Position numbers and translations under genes: made by a program. From assembly GCA_964598765.1 (NCBI GenBank), contig CAZRCZ010000003.1, positions 1 through 64,000 on the forward strand: a stretch of DNA of 64,000 bases. Direction: 5' to 3'. The DNA comes from CAZRCZ01 sp964598765 (lineage in GTDB: Bacteria; Sumerlaeota; Sumerlaeia; MVZB01; JAJFLK01). Shown piece by piece: positions 1-8,883 of the stretch. The notes below the pieces were generated by a model. It saw only the letters and a program-made list of their open reading frames with translations. It searched no databases and was not told the origin of the DNA. The first letter of the stretch is position 1. Every line of letters starts with the position of its first letter.

Positions 1-131
1 TGGTGGAGAAGCGGCGGGACCGGTTCCGGGGTGGCGTGGCCGTAGCCCGGCAGCGTGGCGACCGGATCGAGCCCGGCCAGCTCGTTCATGACGAACTGCA
101 TTTCCTTCAGCGGCGCGTGATACTGGCTCAT
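1..131 (-). CDS. Acyl-CoA dehydrogenase, N-terminal fragment (runs off window)
   Basis: Only the first 43 codons are in the window; the gene continues beyond base 1. The peptide begins MSQYHAPLKEMQFVMNEL and continues LAGLDPVATLPGYGHATPEP. This matches the N-terminal helix of the large acyl-CoA dehydrogenases (DmdC/FadE-like, about 600 aa), which often start with an 'APL.DM.FvlnEL' segment. The ATG at 131 overlaps the etfA stop by 4 nt (ATGA), so it is translationally coupled to etfA and is the last visible gene of the acyl-CoA dehydrogenase/ETF operon. Substrate cannot be inferred. The family call rests on the N-terminus only. Confidence 0.72.
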   Translation of the reverse strand, partial: MSQYHAPLKEMQFVMNELAGLDPVATLPGYGHATPEPVPPLLH

Positions 132-1087
132 GCCTTGGAGAGCTCGGCGGTCAGCTGAGGAATGATCTCGAACAGATCGCCGACGATGCCGTAATCGGCG
201 ATCTCGAAGATCGGCGCCTGGGGATCCTTGTTGATGGCGACGATCACCTTAGAGGAACTCATTCCCGCGCGATGCTGAATCGCGCCGCTGATGCCGCAGG
301 CGATGTAAAGTTGCGGCGAAACGGTCTTGCCCGTTTGTCCGACCTGATGATCGGGCGAGATCCATCCGGCCAAAACGGCGGCGCGCGACGATCCGAGCGC
401 CGCGCCGAGTTCCTTGCAAAGCGGTCGCAAAAACTCGAATCCCTCCGGTCCGCCGACGCCGATGCCGCCGGAGACGACGACGTCGGCTTCGGTCAATTCG
501 ATTTCCTTGGAGGCCGATTTCAAAACTTCCTTGATGACCGTCAGCAGGGAAGCTTGGGGATCGGGCGGAGCCTGCGTGACGATTTCCGGTGCAGGCGCGC
601 CCGCGATGGATCCTTCTTCGGCGAAGGCGTTGGGACGCAAGGTCGCCACGACGCGTTTTTCCGCCGTCTTGACTTGCTCAAACGCCTTGCCCGCGTAGAT
701 CGGTCTTCGGAATTCCAAGGCGCCGAGCGTCCCGCTCATTTCGATCACGTCGGCCATGTGCGGCGCGCCGAGGCGAGCCGCCACGCGCGGCGCGAAATCC
801 TTGGCAATCGCCGTGTGGCTCGCCAAAAAGAGACAGTCGCCTGAACCGGCGGCGGTGACGGCGGCGGCGGACCAGACGGCGGTGGAATAATCCTTGTCGT
901 AGTTGACGACAATGGCGCGCTTGACGCCGAACTCGCCCAATTTCGCCGCGACGGTGGCGGCATCCTTGCCGATCAGCAACGCCTCGATTTGCGCGCCCGC
1001 GATGCGCCGCGCCGCGCCCAAGGCCTGCCGCGCCCCCTTGCGGATTGCGCCTTCTTCCGTCTCACAAAAAACCAGAACTCGACTCAC
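128..1087 (-). CDS. etfA: Electron transfer flavoprotein alpha subunit
   Basis: 319 aa, normal EtfA length. The N-terminal half is the EtfA-type Rossmann-like domain (MSRVLVFCE start). The C-terminal half holds the FAD-binding region: VVSGGIGVGGPEGFEFLRPL, then GSSRAAVLAGW, the QVGQTGKTVSPQLYIACGISG segment and VAINKDPQAPIFEIADYGIVGD. With EtfB it accepts electrons from acyl-CoA dehydrogenases in the cytoplasm and passes them to ETF:quinone oxidoreductase. The start is GTG at 1087, preceded by an AAGAAGGG ribosome site. It lies downstream of etfB and a long acyl-CoA dehydrogenase and overlaps the next dehydrogenase gene by 4 nt, so the genes probably form one beta-oxidation operon. Confidence 0.96.
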   Translation of the reverse strand: MSRVLVFCETEEGAIRKGARQALGAARRIAGAQIEALLIGKDAATVAAKLGEFGVKRAIVVNYDKDYSTAVWSAAAVTAAGSGDCLFLASHTAIAKDFAPRVAARLGAPHMADVIEMSGTLGALEFRRPIYAGKAFEQVKTAEKRVVATLRPNAFAEEGSIAGAPAPEIVTQAPPDPQASLLTVIKEVLKSASKEIELTEADVVVSGGIGVGGPEGFEFLRPLCKELGAALGSSRAAVLAGWISPDHQVGQTGKTVSPQLYIACGISGAIQHRAGMSSSKVIVAINKDPQAPIFEIADYGIVGDLFEIIPQLTAELSKA

Positions 1088-1130
1088 GATGACTTTCCCT
1101 TCTTTGGATTACGATTATGATTGAAAACGA

Positions 1131-1904
1131 TTAGAAAACCTTGGCCTCGGTGTGCAGAAGTTCGGCCAATTTTTTCGCCGCTTCGGCGGGTTCGCCTTCG
1201 ACAATTTTCGCTCCGCCTTTGACCGGCGGGAGCGCAAGCCCCGACCTCTGCGATTTGGCCGGAGCCGCCTGAAATCCGACGTCCGCCAAGGTCCAACTCG
1301 TCAAAGGCTTCTTCTTGGCTTTCATGATGTTAGGCAACGTGGGATAACGCGGCGTGTTAAGACTCTTGTCCGCAGTCACGAGGACCGGCATGGGAGCCTC
1401 GACCATTTCCTGATAGCCGTCCATCTCGCGCCGCGCCAGAACTTTGCCATCTTGAAACTCGACTTTGGAAATCACGTTGATCTGCGGAACGCCCAAAAGC
1501 TCGGCCACCCGGCAAGCGACGCTTCCCGCGCCGTCGTCCACCGCGACTTTGCCTGCCATGAAGACGTCCCAAGGTTTGAGTTTTTCGAGCGCCGCCGCCA
1601 GAACCGCCGCGTGAAGGTCCCACGCGCAATCCGCCGCCAGCGAATCGTCCCAGACGCGGTAAGCCGAGTCGGCTCCCATCGCCAAGCACTGGCGAAGCGC
1701 CTCGTTGGCGCGCTCGGGGCCGATGGTGATGACGACGACCTCCGCCGCCTTGCCCGATTCGCGCGCCTTGATCGCCTCCTCGACGGCGAACTCGTCGTAG
1801 GGATTGACGATGTATTTGATCCCCTTGTCCGAAACCGCGCCGTTCTCAATGGCGATCCGCGCCTCGGTGGTAAAGGTCTGCTTGATGGAAACAACGATCT
1901 TCAT
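1131..1904 (-). CDS. etfB: Electron transfer flavoprotein beta subunit
   Basis: 257 aa. It starts MKIVVSIKQ and carries INPYDEFAVEEAI-type sequence (here VNPYDEFAVEEAIKARE), the AMP-binding/ETF signature VACRVAELLGVPQINVISKVE, and VTADKSLNTPRYPTLPNIMKAKKKPL near the C-terminus, all typical of EtfB. It binds AMP and forms the EtfAB heterodimer with the gene just downstream. An AAGG ribosome site lies about 7 nt before the ATG. The 43-nt gap to etfA and shared direction support co-transcription. It could in principle be a FixA paralogue, but the acyl-CoA dehydrogenase neighbours favour the catabolic ETF. Confidence 0.96.
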   Translation of the reverse strand: MKIVVSIKQTFTTEARIAIENGAVSDKGIKYIVNPYDEFAVEEAIKARESGKAAEVVVITIGPERANEALRQCLAMGADSAYRVWDDSLAADCAWDLHAAVLAAALEKLKPWDVFMAGKVAVDDGAGSVACRVAELLGVPQINVISKVEFQDGKVLARREMDGYQEMVEAPMPVLVTADKSLNTPRYPTLPNIMKAKKKPLTSWTLADVGFQAAPAKSQRSGLALPPVKGGAKIVEGEPAEAAKKLAELLHTEAKVF

Positions 1905-1978
1905 TCGTGCCTTGCGATCCTCCTCGCTCCTGTCTGGGTCCCGCGTTCAAATTTTGGGACAACGATTGTTCCTGATCG

Positions 1979-2012
1979 AATCTCAAATTTCAAATCTGAA
2001 ATTTCACATTTT
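1979..2012. repeat. Family C dispersed repeat (AATCTCAAATTTGAAATTT type)
   Basis: An A/T-rich run built from degenerate units such as AATCTCAAATTTCAAATCTG fills the gap between etfB and the acyl-CoA dehydrogenase gene. Similar units occur at 22814-22845, 24391-24440, 59841-59877 and 60670-60708, two of these inside genes. Confidence 0.7.
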
Positions 2013-2020
2013 CCCGGACG

Positions 2021-3787
2021 CTAGATAAACCAAATCCCTTCACGCTCGATCATCGCGCCGGCGACTTGGCGGCGCAGGGCGATTACATTGGAGGGCGACG
2101 CCATGGACAAAGCTTCCACTGCTTCCACTTCGTCATCGTGCCGGTGATCTCCGCCCGTCAAAAGCATCACCGCCTCGCGCGCGCTCCGATGGATAACCGC
2201 TCCGGCGTTGGCGGCGTAAATCCTCGTCATGAGATCAAAGATCGCGGTGGATTCCGATCCGTGCGCTTCCGCCTGCAAGGCGCGCCCCATGGCCGTTTCC
2301 ATTCCGTAAACGGCGATAATCATATCGGCCAGTCGCTGGAGGAGTTCCTGATCGCCGCCCCGTCTGGCCGCGCCCGCCGACATCTTTTGAATCAAGCCGA
2401 TCAGTTGGTTGATGGCCGACTTGGCTTTGCGGATTTGGTCCGCGATTGGTCCCAGCGCGCCTCCGTTCGTTCCATTGGCGTTAAAGGAGTTATCCGAACC
2501 GAGTGAAAGTTCTCCTTTGGCCGCGCGCTTCAGAAGATCGCTCGCGATTTGCATTCGGTTGATCTCGTTTGTTCCTTCATAGAGCCGACTGATCCGCGCG
2601 TCGCGGTAGAATCGCGCGACGGGATATTCCTCGATGAATCCGTAGCCGCCGTGAATCTGCACCGCTTCATCCACGCAGTAGGCCAACGCCTCGCTCCCGT
2701 GGATTTTTTCAATGGCGCATTCGACGTTGAACTCGCGCAACGCCGCCATCATCGCTTGCGCCGAGTTGCCCGCGCCCGACTCTTTTCCGGCGTGAACCGC
2801 CTCGTTGACCGATCCCGCCGTGCGGAACATGGTGGATTCGGCGGCGTAGATGCGCGTGGCCATCTCCGCGATTTTTTCCCGGATGATCCCGAAGTTGGCG
2901 ATGGGCTGTCCGAATTGTTGGCGTTGGAGCGCGTATTTGACGGCGGTTTCCAAGGCTTGCTTGGCCGATCCGACGGCGGCGACTCCGAGTTTGAGCCGCC
3001 CCACGTTCAGAACATTGAGCGCAATCCTGCCGCCCCAACCGATCTCGCCGATCAAATTTTCTTTCGGAATTTTGCATTCATTGAACGCGAGCGTTGTCGT
3101 CGAGGATTGACGAATCCCCATCTTGTGCTCTTCGGGTCCTACCATGAATCCGGGGGCGTCCCGCTCAACGACGAACGCGGAAAATTGCTCGCCGTTGACC
3201 TTGGCGAAAACCACGAAAATATCCGCAAAGCCGCCGTTGGAAATAAATTGTTTGCTTCCGTTCAGAATCCATTGTTTGCCGTCCGCACTCAAGACCGCCG
3301 TGGTTTTGGCCGCCAGCGCGTCCGAGCCACTGCCGGGTTCGGTCAGGGCGTAAGCCGAGACCAAATCCGCCGTGGCGATTTTGGGCAGATAACGCTGTTT
3401 CAATTCCTCGTTGGCGAAATAAAGAATCGGCAACATGCCAATCACGGTTTGGACGGTATGGGCGACCTGGAATCCACCGGCCCAAGCCAACAATTCGGGT
3501 GGCTGGATCGAACTGATGAAGTCCAAACCCAGCCCGCCGTATTCCTCCGGAATGTCAATCATGCAAAGCCCCAATCCGGCGGCCTTGCGGAGAAGTTCCT
3601 TGGAGAGAGAGGGCTTAAGTTGTTCCAATTCAGGCAGGCGCGGGACGACTTCGGTCTGGACAAACTTGCGCGTCGTCTCGCGGAGCATCTTCTGCTCCTC
3701 GGTCAGGCGTTCGGGAGTTGTCAGCGATTCGAAATCGAGTTCGCTCAGCAAAAATCCGCCGCCTTGTTTGGATACCGTCGTGGTCAT
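2021..3787 (-). CDS. Acyl-CoA dehydrogenase, long (VLCAD/FadE-like)
   Basis: About 588 aa from the ATG at 3787, which has a GGAG-like site (ACGGAGCC) just upstream; the open frame runs back to a TTG at 3838 but that segment looks non-coding. Residues up to about 430 are the classic dehydrogenase fold: ALTEPGSGSDALAAKT for FAD/substrate contact, ALQRQQFGQPIANFGIIREK, QIHGGYGFIEEYPVARFYRDARI and LYEGTNEINRMQ, whose Glu is the expected catalytic base. A further ~150-residue helical C-terminal domain is as in VLCAD, ACAD9 and Bacillus FadE. It oxidises medium- or long-chain acyl-CoA to the trans-2-enoyl-CoA and feeds the ETF encoded downstream. It is the first gene of the operon. Confidence 0.93.
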   Translation of the reverse strand: MTTTVSKQGGGFLLSELDFESLTTPERLTEEQKMLRETTRKFVQTEVVPRLPELEQLKPSLSKELLRKAAGLGLCMIDIPEEYGGLGLDFISSIQPPELLAWAGGFQVAHTVQTVIGMLPILYFANEELKQRYLPKIATADLVSAYALTEPGSGSDALAAKTTAVLSADGKQWILNGSKQFISNGGFADIFVVFAKVNGEQFSAFVVERDAPGFMVGPEEHKMGIRQSSTTTLAFNECKIPKENLIGEIGWGGRIALNVLNVGRLKLGVAAVGSAKQALETAVKYALQRQQFGQPIANFGIIREKIAEMATRIYAAESTMFRTAGSVNEAVHAGKESGAGNSAQAMMAALREFNVECAIEKIHGSEALAYCVDEAVQIHGGYGFIEEYPVARFYRDARISRLYEGTNEINRMQIASDLLKRAAKGELSLGSDNSFNANGTNGGALGPIADQIRKAKSAINQLIGLIQKMSAGAARRGGDQELLQRLADMIIAVYGMETAMGRALQAEAHGSESTAIFDLMTRIYAANAGAVIHRSAREAVMLLTGGDHRHDDEVEAVEALSMASPSNVIALRRQVAGAMIEREGIWFI

Positions 3788-3905
3788 GGCTCCGTTTTCC
3801 CCGCGTTCGTTGGCTGTTGTGGCGCATCCGCCAGTCAATCCCGCACTCTATCCGATTTCAAATTTTCGCGTCAATGATTTTGCTCCACCATTTTTTTCTT
3901 GCCGC

Positions 3906-4256
3906 ATGGAGCGGGTCGGTCCTACGATACCCCCCTTCATGGAGGGGACGGGTTTGGATTGGCCTTGCATCGCCGAATATCCCGAAGGGGTGATTTTAAG
4001 CCTCAAGGTTTCCCCCAACGCTTCCAAGACCGAGGCTTGCGGATTGTGGCAGGATCGGTTACGGCTCCGAGTGCAGGCCCCTCCGGTCGAGGGAAAGGCC
4101 AACGAGGCGATCAAGAAATGGGCGGGAAAGGTTTTTGGGATTCGAGCGGGGAGCGTTGAGATGTTGAGGGGGGAACGAGGGAGTATGAAACAAGTTTTAT
4201 TGAGGGGAATTGATCGCGGCAAGGTCGCGGAGATCTTGGATAGAGAGCAAGATTAA
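3906..4256 (+). CDS. DUF167/YggU family protein
   Basis: 116 aa from ATG 3906; an internal ATG at 3939 is an alternative start. The core VSPNASKTEACGLWQDRLRL, APPVEGKANEAIKKWAGKVF and GERGSMKQVLLRG is the DUF167 signature (conserved 'APPV.GKAN' and 'G..S..K' motifs). The molecular role of this family is unknown. It faces away from the acyl-CoA dehydrogenase across about 120 bp and runs into punA with an 18-nt gap. The last codons (DREQD) and the stop lie inside the AGAGCAAGA dispersed repeat, so the natural C-terminus has been altered by repeat insertion or the repeat supplied the stop. Confidence 0.85.
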   Translation: MERVGPTIPPFMEGTGLDWPCIAEYPEGVILSLKVSPNASKTEACGLWQDRLRLRVQAPPVEGKANEAIKKWAGKVFGIRAGSVEMLRGERGSMKQVLLRGIDRGKVAEILDREQD

Positions 4257-4272
4257 GAGCAAGAGCAAGATT
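4243..4272. repeat. Family A dispersed hexamer repeat (GAGCAA/GAGTAA)
   Basis: Purine-rich units GAGAGCAAGATTAAGAGC and AAGAGCAAGA bridge the DUF167 stop and the punA start. The same string occurs at 8884-8920 (reverse), 9010-9042, 15895-15912, 32859-32890, 51227-51259 and about 61583-61600. Confidence 0.75.
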
Positions 4273-4274
4273 TG

Positions 4275-5126
4275 ATGTTTGACATTAAGGGATACATTAA
4301 CCAAATCGCGGAAGCGGCAGAAGTTGTTCGGAAGCGGTATTCCGCGTCGCCGGAGGTTGGGATCATCTGCGGGACCGGGATGGGGAAATTGGCCGAACAC
4401 GTCGTCAAACCGACGACCATTCCCTATAACGAAATTCCGCATTTTCCCGTCTCGACGGTCGAATCGCACAAGGGAAATCTGGTTCTGGGTGAATTGGCCG
4501 GACGGCGCGTCATGGTCATGCAGGGAAGGTTTCATTTCTACGAAGGCTACACGCTCAAGCAGGTGACGTTTCCCGTCCGCGTGATGAAGGCGCTCGGTTG
4601 CAAGGCGATGATCGTGATGAACGCCGTCGGAAGCATGAATCCCTTAATCCCGATGGGATCGCTCATGTTCATCACCGACCACATCAATTTGATGGGAGAT
4701 AACCCGCTCATCGGGCCGAACGACGAATCGCTCGGTCCGCGATTCCCCGACATGTCGGAACCTTACGACCGCGCCTTGTTGAAAATCGGGCGCGAGATCG
4801 CGTTGGAGAGCAAGATTCGCGTGCATGAAGGGGTCATCATCGCGGTGAGCGGTCCGTGTTTGGAGACCGCCGCCGAATACCGGGCGTTTCGGATCATGGG
4901 AGCCGACGCAGTCACCATGTCCACCGTGCCGGAGGTGATCGTCGCCAATCACGCAGGGATGAATGTTTTGGGAATTTCGACCGTCACCGACAATTGTCTG
5001 CCCGACCATTTGGAGCCGGCGGTTTTGGAGAAAATCATCGCCGTCGCCCAAGCCGCCGAGCCGAGGCTGGAGGTTTTGGTGACGGGTGTATTAAGGAGAA
5101 TGGGCGAGGCAATTGGTGCGAGGTGA
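4275..5126 (+). CDS. punA: Purine nucleoside phosphorylase
   Basis: 283 aa, PNP family 2 (trimeric, mammalian-like). Diagnostic segments are ICGTGMGKLAEHV (phosphate loop), VESHKGNLVLGELAGRRVMV, GRFHFYEGY, NAVGSMN, GPCLETAAEYRAFR and the base-site stretch DAVTMSTVPEVIVANHAG, followed by GISTVTDN with the family's Asn. It cleaves guanosine, inosine or their deoxy forms with phosphate in purine salvage. ATG 4275 is preferred to the TTG one codon upstream. Its start abuts the family A repeat, which may supply the purine-rich ribosome-binding region. The next gene is ileS after 132 bp. Confidence 0.94.
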   Translation: MFDIKGYINQIAEAAEVVRKRYSASPEVGIICGTGMGKLAEHVVKPTTIPYNEIPHFPVSTVESHKGNLVLGELAGRRVMVMQGRFHFYEGYTLKQVTFPVRVMKALGCKAMIVMNAVGSMNPLIPMGSLMFITDHINLMGDNPLIGPNDESLGPRFPDMSEPYDRALLKIGREIALESKIRVHEGVIIAVSGPCLETAAEYRAFRIMGADAVTMSTVPEVIVANHAGMNVLGISTVTDNCLPDHLEPAVLEKIIAVAQAAEPRLEVLVTGVLRRMGEAIGAR

Positions 5127-5131
5127 AGAAT

Positions 5132-5164
5132 CACCACAGAGGCACAGAGATAGAGAGAAAAGAG
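5132..5164. repeat. Family B dispersed repeat (CACAGAGGCACAGAG type)
   Basis: CACCACAGAGGCACAGAG followed by degenerate AGAGA units just after the punA stop. Related copies are found in at least ten other gaps of the window. Confidence 0.65.
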
Positions 5165-5191
5165 ATGCAAACTCCATTGCCCTTCTGATTT

Positions 5192-5209
5192 AGCCTGCTT
5201 TGGCAGGCT
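5192..5209. other. Short perfect hairpin between punA and ileS
   Basis: AGCCTGC-TTTG-GCAGGCT forms a 7-bp stem with a 4-nt loop. No T-run follows on either strand, so it is not a standard terminator. No T-box features are seen upstream of ileS. Confidence 0.4.
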
Positions 5210-5258
5210 GAGAAGAAAAAACTCGGACAAACGGGTCAAGTGGTCTCAATCAAGCAAA

Positions 5259-8117
5259 ATGCAACAGGAAAAAAAAGACTATAGCCAAACGGTCCTGACT
5301 CCCAAAACGGATTTTCCGATGAAGGCTAATCTGGCCCAGCGGGAACCGGAGCGGTTGAAGAAATGGGAGGCGGAGAAGCTCTATCAAAAGATGCAGGAGC
5401 GGCGCGTCGGCAGGCCGACCTACATCCTGCACGACGGTCCCCCCTACGCCAACGGCGACATTCACCTCGGAACCTCGATGAACAAAATTCTCAAGGATGT
5501 CATCGTTCGCTACAAAACGCTGAAGGGTTTTCGCGCCCCCTATGTTCCCGGCTGGGACTGCCACGGCTTGCCAATTGAACAACACGTCAGCAAGAAACTG
5601 GGCCCGAAGATCAACCAGATGGAGCCGGTCGCAGTCCGCAAGCTTTGCCAAGAATACGCCACGAAATATCTCGGCATCCAGCGGACGCAATTCAAGCGGC
5701 TCGGCGTTTCGGGGGATTGGGAAAAACCGTATTGCACGTTTGATCCGCAATATGAAGTCGGGATTCTTTCCTGTCTGCGCGATCTGGTCGCCAAGGGATT
5801 AGTCCGCAAGGGGTTGAAGCCGGTGCATTGGGATCCGGTTTTCCGGACCGCGTTGGCCGAAGCCGAGATCGAATACGCCCCGCATGAATCGGATTCGATT
5901 TACGTCCGGTTTCCGTTGCGCCATCCCGAAAAATATCCTTCGCTCAAGGGATTGGACGAAGTCTCGCTCGTCATCTGGACGACGACCCCTTGGACGCTAC
6001 CGGCCAATCTCGCCGTTTGCCTTCACCCTGATTTTGAATACGTCGTCGTTCGCGGGGATCGGCTCCTCAAGGAAGGTCCGGCGGGACAGGAATATGGAAG
6101 AGGACATTTCATCGTCGCCAAGGAGCTTGCCGAATCGTTTGTCAAGGTGTGCGCGATTCTCAACTCCGAGATCGTCGCAACATTCAAGGCGCGGGAACTG
6201 GAGCGAGCCGAGTGCGATCATCCGAATTTCCCCGACAAATCGAGTCTCGTCATTCTCGGCAAGCACGTCACGCTGGACGCCGGAACCGGATGCGTTCACA
6301 CCGCGCCGGGACACGGAATGGAGGACTACATCGTCGGCGGGCAATATGGATTGCCGATTTTCGTTCCGGTGGATGACGCCGGAAAATTCAGCGCCGATTA
6401 TCCGGAGATGAAGGGGGTTTCGGTTTTCGACGCGAATTCCAAAATCGTCGAAAAATTGCGCGACGCCGGATTGCTTCTCGCCGCCGGAAAAATCACGCAC
6501 GAATATCCGCACAGTTGGCGGAGCCACAAGCCGATCATTTTCCGGGCCACGGAGCAATGGTTCATGGAATTAACCGTCGGCAACGTCCGCGAAAACGCCC
6601 TGCGCGCGATAGACAACGAAGTGCAGTGGTTCCCGTCGTGGGGACGGGACCGGATTCACGGCATGGTCTCGCAACGCCCAGATTGGTGTCTCTCGCGCCA
6701 AAGATCGTGGGGCGTGCCGATTCCCTCGGTTCGATCCAAGAAAACCGGCAAATCTGTTCTGGATGTTCGGATCATTGACGCCTTCATCAAAGTCGTCGCC
6801 GAAAAGGGGACCGACGCTTGGTTCACGGAGCCGCTGGCGTCGTTCTGGCCCGAAGGATTCCGTCACGAAGAAACAGGCGAATCGCGCGCCGAGGATTTCG
6901 AGAAGGAATTCGACATTCTCGACGTGTGGTTTGATTCGGGCGCGAGCCACGTCGCGGTCTTGGAGAAGGACCCGCGCCTTGCTCCACCGCCCGCCGATCT
7001 TTACCTCGAAGGAACCGATCAGCATCGGGGTTGGTTCCAAAGCTCGCTTTTAACCTCGATCGGCGCGCGTGGGCGCGCTCCCTATCGCGGCGTCTTGACC
7101 CACGGGTTCGTTCTGGACAGCCAAGGCAAGGCCATGAGCAAATCGGCGGGGAACGTCATTTCCCCCTTGGAGGTTTCGGACAAGCTGGGAGCCGACATCC
7201 TGCGTCTCTGGGTTTGTAGCGAGGATTACCGGACCGACGTTCGCGTCTCCAACGAAATTCTCTCGCACATCGCCGAATCGTATCGGCGCATCCGCAACAC
7301 GTTCCGCTACGTGACGGGCAACCTTTACGACTTCGATCCCAAAGTCCACGCCGTCGAATACAAGGACATGGAGGAAATTGATCGCTGGATCTTGGGCCAG
7401 TTGGCCGGATTGATTGAGCGGGTCACCGAAGCCTACGACGCCTTCCAGTTTCACAAGGTTTATCACTGGGTCCACGGCATGTGCACGACGCAATTCAGCG
7501 CGATTTACTTTGACGTGGTGAAGGATCGGCTCTATTGTTCCGCTCCGAACGACCGGACCCGTCGGTCGGTCCAGACCGCGCTTTACGCCATTTTGGGGGC
7601 GATTTCGCGCATCATGGCTCCGATTTTGGTCTTTACCGCCGACGAAGCATGGGAGTTTGGAAAATTGGGCGAAAGGAGCGTCCATTTGGCCGATTTTCCC
7701 GTCGCCAATCCGGAATGGCGCAATCCGGATTTGGAGCAAAAGTGGGATCGGTTGCTGGAACTGCGCGACGCGGCGAGCCTTGCTTTGGAAGAGTCGCGCC
7801 GGGGCAAGGCCATCGGCCACAGCCTCGACGCCAACTTGGAGATCGAAGTCTTCGATGGAGCCGATTACGATTTTTTAACGGAAAATCTTGCGCTTTTGAA
7901 AAGTCTGTTTATTGTTTCCGATGTTCGCATCGGTCCTCCCGCCGAAAAAGGGGAAGTCGGCCCCGACGGCGGATCCATTCGCCGGATTCGCGTAATCCCG
8001 GCCGATGCGGCCAAATGCGACCGATGCTGGATGAAACTACGCAGTGTGGGGCGGAACGCCGAACATCCGGGACTTTGCGAACGATGCGCCGATGTGATTC
8101 AAAGGATCGAAGTTTGA
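5259..8117 (+). CDS. ileS: Isoleucyl-tRNA synthetase
   Basis: 952 aa, usual for bacterial class I IleRS. The HIGH box reads PPYANGDIHLG near residue 65, and the KMSKS loop is GKAMSKSAGNV near residue 627. The CP1 editing domain contains WTTTPWTLPANLAV and the GTGCVHTAPGHGMEDY segment. The C-terminal zinc finger is present (CDRCW ... CERC). It charges tRNA-Ile in the cytoplasm. The ATG start gives MQQEKKDYSQTVLTPKTDFP, the common start of bacterial-type (IleS1) enzymes, which are sensitive to mupirocin by family. It is followed closely by the DksA-like gene and lspA. Confidence 0.98.
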   Translation: MQQEKKDYSQTVLTPKTDFPMKANLAQREPERLKKWEAEKLYQKMQERRVGRPTYILHDGPPYANGDIHLGTSMNKILKDVIVRYKTLKGFRAPYVPGWDCHGLPIEQHVSKKLGPKINQMEPVAVRKLCQEYATKYLGIQRTQFKRLGVSGDWEKPYCTFDPQYEVGILSCLRDLVAKGLVRKGLKPVHWDPVFRTALAEAEIEYAPHESDSIYVRFPLRHPEKYPSLKGLDEVSLVIWTTTPWTLPANLAVCLHPDFEYVVVRGDRLLKEGPAGQEYGRGHFIVAKELAESFVKVCAILNSEIVATFKARELERAECDHPNFPDKSSLVILGKHVTLDAGTGCVHTAPGHGMEDYIVGGQYGLPIFVPVDDAGKFSADYPEMKGVSVFDANSKIVEKLRDAGLLLAAGKITHEYPHSWRSHKPIIFRATEQWFMELTVGNVRENALRAIDNEVQWFPSWGRDRIHGMVSQRPDWCLSRQRSWGVPIPSVRSKKTGKSVLDVRIIDAFIKVVAEKGTDAWFTEPLASFWPEGFRHEETGESRAEDFEKEFDILDVWFDSGASHVAVLEKDPRLAPPPADLYLEGTDQHRGWFQSSLLTSIGARGRAPYRGVLTHGFVLDSQGKAMSKSAGNVISPLEVSDKLGADILRLWVCSEDYRTDVRVSNEILSHIAESYRRIRNTFRYVTGNLYDFDPKVHAVEYKDMEEIDRWILGQLAGLIERVTEAYDAFQFHKVYHWVHGMCTTQFSAIYFDVVKDRLYCSAPNDRTRRSVQTALYAILGAISRIMAPILVFTADEAWEFGKLGERSVHLADFPVANPEWRNPDLEQKWDRLLELRDAASLALEESRRGKAIGHSLDANLEIEVFDGADYDFLTENLALLKSLFIVSDVRIGPPAEKGEVGPDGGSIRRIRVIPADAAKCDRCWMKLRSVGRNAEHPGLCERCADVIQRIEV

Positions 8118-8152
8118 CCAAATCGTGACTTTAACGGAAGGGTGAATAGAAC

Positions 8153-8854
8153 ATGGCTACCAAAAAATCGAAACGCGCCAAGGCCAAGGCCAAAGCGAAA
8201 CCCAAGGCTAAAGTCCATAAGTCCGCGGGCAAGCCCAAGCCGAAGCAGGCCAAGGCCGCCCATCCGAAAAAGTCCGCGCCCGTCAAGGGAAAGGCCAAAG
8301 CTCCGGCCAAACATCCCCCGAAGAGGACGGAAAGGGCGCTTAAGGGAAAAGCCTCGGCTCCGGCGAAGGCTCCCGCGGTGCAAAAGAAGATTTACATCCC
8401 GGATATCAGCCGTCCGACGGGAATGTATGGCGGCGTCCAGCTTTGCGAGAGTCCCAAACCGTTCCCCAAAAAATCCCCCTATTCCCAACCCGAATTGTCC
8501 ACGCTGAAGCAGGCGTTGGTCAACGAGCGCACCCGCTTGCGCCAAGAGCTTGCCTCGCTGGAGGAGATGACGATGGGGCAAGGGGAGGGGGGCAAGGAAT
8601 CGCCCGGCCATTCGCTCCACATCGCCGAATACGCTTCCGATCTGCAGAGCACGGAAACAAATCTGGTCGTCCGAACGCTGGACGAGGAGCGGCTGGCGCA
8701 GGTGGACGAGGCCATCCAGCGCCTTCAGGATCGGCAACATTACGGTCTTTGCATGGCCTGCGGGGAGAAAATCGGCATCGAGCGCTTGATCGCCAAACCG
8801 CACGCGCATCTTTGCATGGATTGCCGCCGAAAATTTGAGCGGGACCGCCGATGA
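8153..8854 (+). CDS. TraR/DksA-family zinc-finger protein with lysine-rich N-terminal tail
   Basis: 233 aa. Residues 1-85 are almost only Lys, Ala and Pro (for example KAKAKAKPKAKVHKSAGKPK), resembling a histone H1 tail. A coiled-coil segment follows at about 120-190, then a C4 zinc finger of the TraR/DksA type with ligands at Cys200, Cys203, Cys221 and Cys224 (CMACGEKIG ... HLCMDCRRKFE). The acidic DxxDxA tip of true DksA is not visible in the coiled coil, so classical ppGpp-dependent RNA polymerase control is uncertain. The dksA-like/lspA order is also seen in chlamydiae. ileS, this gene and lspA probably form one transcript, though repeats lie before lspA. Confidence 0.85.
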   Translation: MATKKSKRAKAKAKAKPKAKVHKSAGKPKPKQAKAAHPKKSAPVKGKAKAPAKHPPKRTERALKGKASAPAKAPAVQKKIYIPDISRPTGMYGGVQLCESPKPFPKKSPYSQPELSTLKQALVNERTRLRQELASLEEMTMGQGEGGKESPGHSLHIAEYASDLQSTETNLVVRTLDEERLAQVDEAIQRLQDRQHYGLCMACGEKIGIERLIAKPHAHLCMDCRRKFERDRR

Positions 8855-8883
8855 ATAAGCCCATTTTTCTCGCATGTTTCAAT

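Noticed and set aside
2549..3877. 442-codon open frame antisense to the acyl-CoA dehydrogenase
   Set aside because: No homology-like motifs; overlaps a well-supported enzyme along its whole length.
5127..5258. T-box riboswitch before ileS
   Set aside because: The gap is only 132 bp and lacks the TGG-containing T-box core; it holds a repeat and a small hairpin.
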